The position numbers and the translations under genes are program-made. 64,000 bases of DNA from Helopsaltes ochotensis (taxonomy: Eukaryota > Chordata > Aves > Passeriformes > Locustellidae), in assembly GCA_013400155.1 (NCBI GenBank), contig VXBM01001077.1, positions 1 to 64,000 of the forward strand, in the 5' to 3' direction. The notes below the pieces were generated by a model. It had not been told where the DNA came from. It worked only from the letters and a program-made list of their open reading frames with translations, and did not search any database. The first letter of the stretch is position 1. Each line of letters begins with the position of its first letter. This document shows, piece by piece, positions 22,455 through 34,600 of the stretch.

Positions 22455-22673
22455 TCACATCAGTTCAACAGCCTCGTGTTCCCTGTTCTCCTGCTGTACC
22501 ATACAGCCGACTTTGTTGTTGAAGAGACGAGACAAACTCCCCTTCTGGGAGCTCCTGCCCTGCACGGACCTCTCCTTCTTCAGGCGCCGCTTATTCCTCT
22601 TGCATATCCCCCGGATGTCCCAGATCCGCAGTGTGCCGTCGTGGGAAGCTGTGTAGAGCAGCTCGTTGTGGAT
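22455..22673 (-). CDS. WDR86: WDR86 terminal coding exon
   Basis: It encodes IHNELLYTASHDGTLRIWDI (WD repeat 8), then a basic tail. The tail contains SLSRLFNNKVGC (372-383), shared almost exactly with the human tail. It stops at TGA (22,455-22,457). Confidence 0.95.
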   Translation of the reverse strand: MHNELLYTASHDGTLRIWDIRGICKRNKRRLKKERSVQGRSSQKGSLSRLFNNKVGCMVQQENREHEAVELM

Positions 22674-25600
22674 CTGGAACGAGAGGGTCACACGTAACAC
22701 CGAGCCATGCGGCCCGGAATCAGCACAATCCAACTGTCAAAAATCAGAGCAAACACAGCTTGATCCCAACACTTAAGGCCTGAGTTCCTTACAAGAGCCG
22801 GTATAAATTATCCCAGAAGCTGCTGAAGTGGGATGAGACATTACCCAGTCAGGACTCATTTCTCAGCCACGTCACAGGACCATAAACAGCAAGAATTATT
22901 TATAACCCAGACCCTCTAAAAAAGCGACGGAGAACTAAACTCAGTGTCAGAGCAGGCAGTGGCTGGGAATTTCTACACTGTTTTCAGACTGCTGGTTTTG
23001 ATGTGGAGCTTAAGGAGGCACCAAAATCATCATCAATGGGCAGTGGGGGGTTCAGGAATGCTTCCTTTCTCACTTCCCTTCTTCCTTTGCACTAAGTTGT
23101 AGGTACAATTCCTCCTTCAAATTCTATTGTTCTTCAAAACCTGCAGTAATTTAACCTGGATTCACTGCTATGGTTTCATTTCCTTTATGAACCATTTGCT
23201 GCTATTGGTAATGTTGCCTTGTTCTGCCCTGGAAGCCAGACGTCAGTGCTGGTGATCTTCTGTTCCTGTGTCAGTCTGTCCACCCCATGGGTGCCCTGTG
23301 GCTCCCTGTCCGTGCTGTGACACCGTGTGACAGTGAGCCTCTCCCTGGCTGACGTGAAGTACCTCACAAGCACCACACCCCTCATCCAGCCCTCATTATT
23401 AAACTTAAGATCATCTTAAGGTAGTCACTTCTCAGTCCTCTCTGTTCCTGGGGGTTTTTTTGCCCCTGTACAGTTGGAAATTAAGTTACAAAGAAGAATA
23501 CAAAGACAAGCCTTGGTCTTGTCAATCCTCAGGGCTGCCCAGGGTGATTCTATCAGGTACTCCCAAAACACATCCAGGTGCCTGCCTGCTATACAACAAC
23601 TGCCCAGTACCAGGAGTTTGCAGTTTAAGATCATCCAGCCACTTGCTAATTCAGAAGAACAAGCAAGAGAAAACCATATTTACAATTTTATGTGCTTGGG
23701 ATCAGCTGCAAAGAGAATTTTATCTCCTCTCTTTTTCTTTGGACTGTCAGCCTGCCAGAATTACCAATAATGTCTCATATTGTTAATGAAAATCTTCATC
23801 CTGCACACAGCTTACACTGAGATCGCAGTGCAGGGAGATGCAGATTCTTGGAGTGGCTGCCTCATCTCTGGAAGTGTTCAAGGCCAGATTGGAAGGGGCA
23901 TTGACCAATCTGGTGTAGTGGAACATGTCCCTGTCCATGGCAGGGGGGTTGGAATGAGGTCCCTTCTCTGGAAGGACCTCTCTATGATTCCATGACCTTT
24001 GCATGGCCACCAAGGGTTACTAATTCCTCCTGTTTTAACTACTAAATGCCAGTCTCACTTGAGCCTAGACAATATGCAAACAACATTAACTCTCAGTTTT
24101 AAACCAGTGGCAGAAACTCCTCCATTTGCCTGACAGGATGCGGGTCAGATATCCCTACTGAGCTGCTCCAGACTGTTTAGGGATGCCATGCCCCTGGGTG
24201 GTTTGGGGAATGATGCTGTAATTATTCTGCCTGAATAAGGCAGGAACTTCTTTTCCCCTTAGAGCACTGCAAACACTTATCATTAGTGTCTTGTAATGGA
24301 AAGGGTCTCAGGAGACTGGAGTCCATTCTGTGCCCCACACAGCATCAGTTCATCTGTCTCAGTTCTTGTGGCTGCTTATCCAACCTGACCTGAAAAAAAC
24401 CCAATCCCAGACACAGGGCTGTCCCTGGGGACTCATTCCATGGTTTCACTTATCCTTATTATTACTATTAACAAGCTTTTCTAAAATTACATAGAGAATA
24501 TTCAAGGTTTATGCTAGAACAACATCCAATCCAAGACACACAGAACAGTCAGCCATACCAGTTCCCACAAAAAAAATGAGGGAGCAATCAAAAGGAAGAA
24601 ACCCCTTCCTGACCTGGATACAGTTGATGATGAACTTGTGTCCTCTGAAGATCTTCTGCAGGACTCCACTCCTGGAGTTGAAAGCTCTTGCACAGGCATC
24701 ACCACTTCCTGTGAACACTGACACACAACCACACAGCACAGCCAGATGTGAGCAGCCACGTGAGGACAGTTCATACAAGTTGAAAAATGTACCTAAAACC
24801 AGCTCCCAGGGGGGCATGACATATCATTTGGATTCTCTCCTCAGACAAACCAGATCATTTTCATTTTGCTGGCCCCAGCATGCTTGTTTTCAGTTGTATT
24901 TTTTGAAACACTGAACTGATTTAAACCTGAAGTTCCTACACACACCAGAATTTCACTCTACACATGCTTCAAGTATCTATTTCTGCTCTTCTCCTCCACA
25001 GCTATTTCCCTGCCTAAACATGCCTCAATGACTCTAAGCGGGCAATTTATCTCAAGTCTGGTTTTAAGGATTTCCACTCTACCTTTCATTTGTTTTACTA
25101 GAGTTATTTACAGCTTTCCATTCAGTACTCCAGTGTTTCCATCACCTCTGCTGCTGCAAGAGGGGAAGGGCTGGGGTAACTAAATTGAGCATGACCAGGA
25201 ATTTTGGCTATTCATCAGGTTTCCTTAGAGTACCTTACACGTTCAAAAAACAATTTCCCAACACTTCAGGATCTTCACGTCAGATCCCCAGACTGCTGCA
25301 TCCAGAAACTGTTAAGGCAGGGTTACTATTTAGATTTTGAACTTAGCAATATGCCCAAAAAGGAGCCCGTTCATGTGCTTTAAAGGTTACAAACTCTCTT
25401 GATAAACACTTTCCTTCAGTTAACCCAAACTCCTCAAGTTTATCCAGAGATAAATATTTCAGAGCTGCAAAAAGCAATATATTCACTGCTCCCTGCATTT
25501 CACATCTTTGTAAAAGCCACTAGCATGGAAAGAGTTTTACAAAACTGGAATGCCTGGAGCCAACAGATTCCTCATGTTTTGGGAGAAGTCAAGGAATTTG

Positions 25601-28600
25601 ACTCTCTAAAGAGAGGTGAAAAAATTATCATGGTTGTAAATTCAGAACTACAATAACAGATGAGAGAACAGACTATGTACTGCCACGAGCTTTTTAAATT
25701 CAAATGAAACAGAGGGGAGCTGGGCACCTCCTGGCTGCACCTCCAAGAAACATCTGGATGTGGAAAATCAATGTCACTTTATATGGGCCACTATAATTCA
25801 ATTTCCAGCAGAGTCCTGTGAAAGCATCATGTCCCACTCTGCAAACGAGCAGCAACAAAGTAAAGCAGGGAAGAGGTGCAGATTTTTTCCCAGCGAATGG
25901 AAATCACCTAATTCTGTTACAGACATGCAGAGAGTAGGAACCAATTAAGAGCTGTTTTCACTATGCAGCTGCCAGTTTACTTCAGCTCTTGCTATCAGAA
26001 CTTCACTCTTGACAGACATCCTTTATATCTTTTGAACTGTCACTCTGGATTTAGGAAGTCTCTCTCCACCTCTGAATTTCAAAGAAGAGCTGTTGATCTA
26101 ACCCAGATTTAGCATTTAAATATACACTTATATATACCACCTGTGAAATAAACAACAACAACAAAATAAAATTAATGTTCATTTTTTACTTAATTTTCAG
26201 ACCCTTGGGAGAACAGTTTTGAAATGCTCCCCTGGAGCTTTTGCAACATGAAAAAAATATAAACCACGTTAAATTTTAAACGGCTGTGCACATACTTTAA
26301 GAGAAAAATAATCAACATATCATTAAATAAATTAGATTGAGAACCAGCTGTAATATTCCCCATGCTATTAATTACACAAGCAGACTGAGGAAAGGCACTG
26401 AAAACACATTCTGATGATTTAATGCTTAGTTTTCACATCTTTCTGGACTCCCTGTATACTAGAAAGTGATTTTGGAAACAGACATGTATTTTTCCTCTCT
26501 TTCTTTTACCCTTTTTTCTTATTTAGGCCACAAACTCTTTGGGGCAATGAGCCTTTGGGCACTGATCAGAGAGAAAGCTGCAGAATTAAGATCTTCTAAC
26601 AGAGGATTACCACTTCTTGGCAGAGATGTTTTTTCATGTTCTTGCACTGGTGCAAATGTGACATAAACCATAACAAACATAATTTAAATAATTTTCTCCA
26701 TATTTTTGAGAGTCAGTTCTGATCTGTCCCAGGGGAACAGATAGAATATTAAACTACACTAAATTCAAGCTACTATTTCCAACACTGGTATCCAGTTAGC
26801 ATGCCTTTATAATTTTAATTCTAACAAAATTATTAGACAATAATGGAAATAATGTGGAAATAAATAATGAATGCACCACAATAATGCAAGCATAGTATAT
26901 AAATTAATTCTTAAGGGGAAATTTCCTCTTTCAATAATTAAAGTGCATATAATGCATTCAAACAAGTTTCTAATATTTTTCCAGAACTTTTTTCTACCCT
27001 TCAAGTGGAACAATTCGATACTCCCAAGTTTGACACTTTTGGTATTTTTGCATTTGATTTAAAACAAGATCTTAAGTAACTCTGTGAACTGTTCTATCAC
27101 ACTATCAGGATGTTCTTCACAGGTCTGACTAAATGCAGCAATATTGTCTGCATTTAAATTCAAAAAAAGAGTGTTGTGGAAAAATAATGTATCTGTATGG
27201 CAGGGACAGGGTGGCAGAATGAGGGGGAAGAGAGAGAAAGCTGCAGAGCTGATGGGGGTGGCATCAGATAATGAAACTTTTGTTTGAGCTAAATCTTTCT
27301 TTTCTTTGCAGTTTGGTCAAGTCTCTACAGGTTGCATGAAGAGTAGGATGAGCACTGAAAAAAGGCAGCTCTGGAGGTCTCATTAATGAAGGAGACAATC
27401 TCTGTCTCCCACTCAGACATGAATGTTCGTCACAGGATCAGGGAAACATCAGCCTAGCACAGATAGCTGGCCTTTGGCTAGTCTTGACAAAATCAATGTT
27501 TTGGTTTGGGTCTTTATAATTAAAAATGGGAAAACACACACACAAAATCATCAGTGTCATCCTGGATTACATTTCTGGTTCATTTCCCTTGCTCTACCTG
27601 CCTGCCTCTTGGAGCAATAACAACTTGAAGGTGCAGTGTAGGTTCAGACCCTTTCCCCTTCCATTTCAGCCTTCCAGCCAACCGTGGAAGCTGAAATCAG
27701 CTGAAATTGCAACCTGCAGGTAGGGGAGAATGGGGTAATTCTGCCACATAGGTGAGGAGAGCTGAAATAACCATAAATTATAAATAAATATTTTACTGGA
27801 GAAAAGCAGTGATGTGGGACTCATGCTGAAAGGAAGACCAAAAGAAGGTCTCTTGACTAAAATTCTACCTCTGGGCTTGGTTACATGCTAAGTTTCCAAA
27901 CATAATTAAGAAATCAGTACAGCTACTGAGTTATAAATGTAGCCAGGCAAGCATGGTGCCAGACAACTGCCACTAAACCGTGCAGGTACATCTCTGCTAA
28001 CGTGCACCATCTTGCATCTGTCAGCCATTTATCACCATCACACTGAGGAGCTGCCAAAAGAGAGATCAAGGCCCAGATAGCAACCACTCATTCGGTGTGA
28101 TGTGTTCACTTCAAAGCTGAAGTGCAGAAAGCAAAATCAGGAAAGTGCTGTGAATGCCTAGGTTAGCTTGAGACAGCCATGGCCATCTCCTTCAGGGTAG
28201 GAGAGGAGAGAAGAAGGAGAGAAGGAGAGAAGGAGAGAAGGAGAGAAGGAGAGAAGGAGAGAAGGAGAGAAGGAGAGAAGGAGAGAAGGAGAGAAGGAGA
28301 GAAGGAGAGAAGGAGAGAAGGAGAGAAGGAGAGAAGGAGAGAAGGAGAGAAGGAAGTTCTTTTTTGGGAAGCAAGTGAAGGTGTACATCAAGTCAAACAC
28401 CAGAGGCAGGATGAGACCAGGATGACACAAAGAGAGGTTTACTGATAAAAAAAGGAGGTGCTGTCTGGCAACCCAAACCCAGACATGCAGAAGGAAAGCC
28501 AGCACAGAGAGGGATTGAAAGAGGGAGGTTTGATGGTCACAATATGTCAGCAATAGGCACTGATGTACAGAAACCACTGTAAACAGGAGGACTGAAAGTT

Positions 28601-31600
28601 AGAGAGCCGAGTCCTGAGCAGTAGTAAGGCAAGCACTGTTTGGCTACTGGAAAAAAGTGATTTGGGGAACAAATTCATGAACGATGACAGGTAACAGGAA
28701 AAGAACGTGTGGAAAATGAGTCTTGGAGATGGTCAGGGCCTGAACAAGAAGCCTAACAGCTAGAAAGGAGCGGTGAGCATCTGAGGCGTGATTCTGGTGT
28801 AGGGCAAGATGTTACACAGAGCCTACAAGGCAGCAGAGAGAGGCACAGGGCCGTGTGTCCAGCAGCAGCAATTGCTGTCCCCAGCATGCAGCAGAAGCAG
28901 GTGACAGACACCAGACTAGCGAGGTTAAACCACAGCTACACAAACAACCTCCAGGATTTAAGCCACTTCCCTTGGTAACAGAAACAAAACAACTGCCTCA
29001 ACTGCGAGAGGAGGGAGGCGGAAAATGGAGGGAAGGCCTAAGCTTCCCACATGCAGTGGTGCAGCAGTTTGGAACTGAACATAAACATGCTGGAGTTGAA
29101 AAAAAAGTGACAACTTCACAAGCATTCAAAATTATTCTCCATTAACAACCTTTAATCAAAGACAAACATTGAAAGGGAGACTGGAGGGGGCTGGAGAACA
29201 TAGGAAAGGCAACTTACAGATGCCAGCGTGGTATTTCAAAGTGCTAACGCTGTGTTTGTGAGCCTTGTAGGTCTGGATCCGTTCCCCAGTGTCCACAAAC
29301 CAGCACTTCACTGTCCTGTCCGCGCTCCCCGAGTACAGGTGACGATTCACCAGCTGAGGGGAGAGAAAAACACATCAGCAATGGCCTCTCATGGCACCTT
29401 CCCTAAAGAACTGCACTGAAGGGACCCGTCCCAGGTCACATTTTCCAACTCGGAGACCATCAAGCTGCGCCTTGAAACAGAGGAGTTGTGAGCAGATCAA
29501 TCTTGAGTTCTTCATAGTCACATCTCCCATTGACTTCTAGGTCTTAAAGACAGCCCTCAGCTTTCAGAACATAGAAGCTTAGCCCATCTGCTTGTGCCAG
29601 CAGGCAAGATTCCAGGGAACTTAACAATGCTAACCCTACATCCATAATCAGTTTTATTACTAAACCCTCAAAAAAAAAAATCCCAGCAGTGTTGTTTCTA
29701 CACAGCATATTTGACAAGAACTCTTATCAGATTGTTACGTTTTAATTACAAAAAAAATCAAAATAATTCTGACTAACAATTTTTTTTAAAGGTAAATTAA
29801 AATTAAAATCCTACACACCGTAAACCAGGGTTTATGCTTAGTATGATCACTATGCACAAGGTCAGTATTCAGAAACAGTAACTCTTCCTTGAAATTGTTC
29901 TGTATCTGCATTTCCACGAATCTTTTAAGACTGTTATTGAATGATTAAATAAGTAACTATCCTGACACAGGTTTTTAAACATCTTCCAGCAGATGTTCTG
30001 CTGTGTGTTACCCCTCATTGTACCAGTCATCCTGCACATTGTGAGAACTCACTGGTGAGGAGGATGGGGTTTGTTCCACATAGAGAGGACAGAGAATGAT
30101 GAAAGGAGGGATTGCAGCTGAGGAACAGAGACAGAGAGAAAATAACTGACCTGTGATAGAAGACAAACCAGTTCAACGTAAACAAAAACACAGAGCCTGG
30201 AAGCTCAGCAAGGAAAAATTCCATAGTGCATAGAAAAATCTGACATTTTGTGTCTGTGTAAAGACATCAAACTGAAGGATTTCACAGCCATTGTTATGTG
30301 AAGCCCAACTCCTGCTGAAAGCAGCCGGACACTCCAACACCCAGCTGTGGCTCGAGGTAAGTTTAATGGACTTGCAGCAACCTCTGTATCAAAGGAATAG
30401 AGAATCAGGAGGGAGAACCCTGACCCCCCACCAAAAAGTGGAATTTGCCAAGGAATAATGAATAGTACCTTATTTGTCCACCAGACACACATATCAGAAG
30501 GTTTGAATGACCAGCAGTGCACAAACCCCTGAGGCTTCTCCAGTCTTGGAATTCCTACACTCCGGTATCTCCAGAAAACCATCAAATGACAAATCAACTT
30601 GTGGTCTTGCTCGTAGAGCACTTTTAAGGGTCGGTTTTCCTGCCACCTTAGATTTGGTCCCCAGTCTTTGCACACTCTGTATCTGTAAGGTTGGAATGTT
30701 GTTCATGCTCTTCCATCTCTGCTCTCAATCCAAAAAGAAATAACCCCATTCCCAAAAGGCATCAGAAGTGAGCTCTGTACAAAACAACATTGTGCTGTGT
30801 TACACCACGAAACAAAAGGTGTTTTAGGATAGGAAGCACTGCAGTGATGGGACTGTGATAACCCACACAGGAAATGTGGGCAGGCAGACCAAGAGGCTCC
30901 CTGGCCACAGCTCCCACCAGCTCAGCTGGAGCAGGACGTGCCACACTTCCTCCCAACAGAACCTGGCTCATGGGAGAGATTTCATAGCTGAATGCCAGGA
31001 GCTTGTAAAGCACAAACCACTGTAAAAAGCCAGCAGTACTTTGAAATGTCACTTCCTATTACTTTTAAGCTGTTTTAGCAACAGCATTAATGCTACATCT
31101 CCATGAGGAGAGAGAATGAATGGCCAGCAGCACTAACAAAACCAAGAACCACAAGTTAGCCCGAGGAAGGAGTCTTCAATTTCAATCTCTCCCTGAACAG
31201 GCATGAAGAGCATTGTCATGTGCACCTGCTAAATGGAAGAGGATGCTTTGAGTTGCGATCCTGCTGCGTGGTTCGTGGCCGAGTTGTTGCATTTCTTTTT
31301 TAGACGTCTTGCTAGCAGCATCAACCCCCCCACTGAGCAAGGAAAAACACTAAATTATAACCTCCCACAGGTAAATGCCACTCTGCATTAATGATACCTT
31401 GGGTTATACCGCTTCATTTGTACATTTAAGTGGGTGTATCAATGAACAGGAGGGCTGCAGCTTGCCTAGATTTGCTAATTTGTTAGATACAAAAATGTTT
31501 CAAGCTATGTAGACTTACTCAGGTGATTTACAGCATCAGAATCTTAAGAGCCTTAGAATCACAGAATGGTTTGGGTTAGAAGGGACCTTAAAGATCATCT

Positions 31601-34600
31601 TGTTCAAAACCCCTGCCATGGGCAGGGACACCCTCCACTATCCCAGGTTGCTCCAAGCTCTGTCCAACCTGGCCTTGAATGCTTTCAGGAATGGGGCAGC
31701 CACAGCTTCTCTGGGCAACCCGTTTCAGTGCCTCAGCACCCCCAGAGGAAAGAATTTCTTCCTTCTAAATCTTCTAAATCTACTCTCGTTTAGTTTAAAG
31801 CCATTTCCCTATGTCCCATCACTCCACACCCTTGTCCAAAGTCACTCTCCAGCTCTCTTGGAGCCCCCTTTAGGCACTGGAAGGGGCTCTGAGGTCTCCC
31901 CAGAGCCTTCTCTTCTCCAGGCTGAACAACCCCCACTCTCTGTGCTCATCTCCATAGCAGTAGTGCTCCATCCCTCTTCATCATCTTCACAACGTCCTCT
32001 GGACATGCTCCATCAAATCCATGTCTTTCCTGTGCTGAAGACTCTAGAGTTGGATGCAGCACTGCAGGAGGGGTCTCACAAGACAAGAACAGAGAAGAAG
32101 AACCACCTCCACTGACCTGCTGCCCACACTGGTTTTTGCTGCAGCTCTGGCTAGGGTTGGCTTTCCAACGTCTGAGATCTGGTGAGGTGGTCGGCACAGC
32201 AACCATCTCAATTAAATTCAAAGCCTCTGTGCTGCCCCATGAAACTCTTCCATGCACCTTCCTTCCCCTCACCAATTTAAGCAGGTGAGCACAGTAGCAT
32301 GAGATTCTGAGTCTTGCATGGAAAAGGAAATAGGTTAAGCAATCTACCAGATTCCACAGGCTGAGCCTACAGCAGAGCCAACAGCAAAACCCAGGGAGGC
32401 TCTGACTGTCACACAGCCCCTCATTCCCATGGCATTTTTATAAAACAGCATGAAATGGCTGTTAGTGAAGAAAGCCTTCAGGAGTTCTCAGGCTGAAGTT
32501 GCAAATCAGATCTGTCTTTTGTGATATGATAAGCATAATCTCATCTAAGTCGGTTCACATCTCCACAGCTAAGGATGGCCCCCTTACAGTCACTGTGGTC
32601 TGGGGCACAATTCCTCTCATCCTGAAGCACATCTGAAACAGATCATGCCTTAAAACTTGCTATTTCTCCTACCCAACAAGGACAACCTTCTCAGCCTTGG
32701 CCAGAACAATTTAGGTGAGATCACTTCTTCACTTGACTAAGGCCTAGCTTACAACTCCAACCTAAGCTGCAATGCTTCAGATATCTGCATTTAATCTGTA
32801 TTTAAAATAATAATCATCATCACTTCCTGTTACCCCAGCAAAAGCACCTTACAAGTTGGCCCCACACTCTGTGGTTTCAAAACGTTTAGCAGACTCAGTT
32901 ATATATTCCAGTCTGTGACTGCCCAGAGAAGAGGTGACATTTCTAAAGCTGTATTTTCCTTGGCTGGCTTTTGAGCACTTGTTTCACTTTGGCCAGCTGC
33001 CCAACAAAGCTCCTGACCACAGAAAACCATGGCCAGGCAAGGACACATGTAGCAGAGTGGACACCACAGAACAGATTTGCAGCTCAGATACCAATGGTCT
33101 GAGTGGACATTTCAAACCCATGTAGCTTCAAAAACATTAAAAATCTGACAACAGTTTGATGCCCAGTTCTAAAGCCTCAGCCAGACATGAGGAAATAAAA
33201 AAAATCACTGCATTGATATTTGCAATTCTGGATTGTTATTTTTTCTCATGGCTCTGAGAGATTTTGCTTTGAACCAGATGAAACACTGACAGGTGAATGG
33301 ACATTTGTCTTAATCCTTGAGACAAAGTACTGGATATGTAACTATTCCTGAAAAAATTCAGTCAAACTGCTTGTGAGTTGCAGAGTAATTGCAGTAGCAA
33401 AAGACAAGTTGTAAACGCTTTAGTAGTTACAGGTCTCATTAATAAGAAAAAACCTTGGTTGAAACCCACAAACACACCAGAATTTTAATAAAGAACAAAT
33501 TATCACATCCAGGGTTGGTCTCTCAAGACAATCACAACCCTGTTGCTTCACAAGCTTGGCTGAACTGCATAAATGCAGCAGCTTAAGACAATTTCCACCT
33601 GTAAGAATGCCAAAAAACATCTGCAAAAAAGTTGTTAAGCAGATATTTCAACCTTATAGCAATGGACTTTGCCCTCCCAATTAACCTTTGCTATGAGAAA
33701 CATTTTTTGGAGAGCTAAGGATTCTCCTAAGAGATTTGGACACACCCTTTTGCTGAGGGTCACTGCACTCAGACTGGCCCTCATGAACTCCAGGATGAGT
33801 TCACATGAGCAACCACATACCCCATCACCAGCTTATTCTTCTCATGTGGGTCAGTGTTCCTACAGTCTGGAATTTGGGTCTTCTGTTCACAGCCACTTCT
33901 AAGTCAAAAATCACCAAGCCGGACCAATCTCGAGTTACAACTATGTAAGCCTTGGGCCGAGTTAGGAGTTTCAGGATCCCATTCAAACCACATCCATTTT
34001 AACGAGCTAACAAGCTCCCTGTGTGCAAGAAATTGTTGGGTTTTTGTTTTTTTTTTCCTGAGAATCCATCTAGAATGAGCTCTCTGGGCTGGCTGTTAAG
34101 AGAATGTTTTTCAACTTTTTTACTGCAGGGCAAAGTGATGGCCCCATGTTTCGTTCTTACAGGTGTTGTACACCTTCACATGCCACTCTTTCACATCTCC
34201 ATCCCCTGATGCAACAAATACAAACTCAAATTACAAAAAATATGTGCACTTAATTCAACTGGTGGGGCAAAAAAACATTTCTGTCCCCATGATCACAACA
34301 GTTAAACACTTAAACAGAGTTCAGGCAGTGGCTTTGTTCAAAGCATTCTTTTCTTCTGGTCGGCTTTAAAAGGCAACTGAAGGGAACGGTCCAAACAAAG
34401 GAACTTTTGCAGGAAAACCAGAAGCAAGTCCTTGCCCACTCATGTTCTTCAAAAGGGTGTTTTCTTGCAAGAATGCTTGTTGTAGGATCAAGCTAAATTC
34501 CAAGCTGGATCATTTCTCTCTGCCAGCTTTTGGCAGCACAATTTTGATAAATACTCGGAGGCAGAACAATCAGCAAAGGACAAAGCAATCCTTGTGAACA

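Noticed and set aside
28199..28355. Regular array considered as a CRISPR
   Set aside because: The repeat has no spacers and the genome is vertebrate; it is a simple minisatellite.
28158..28577. Long Ser/Leu/Pro frame and Arg/Glu frame over the 28.2-kb array
   Set aside because: Pure translation of the octamer minisatellite; lies inside a WDR86 intron.
30205..30675. 156-codon minus-strand frame in WDR86 intron 3
   Set aside because: Same strand as WDR86 but no fit to its protein, no acceptor/donor pair in phase, no recognised motif.
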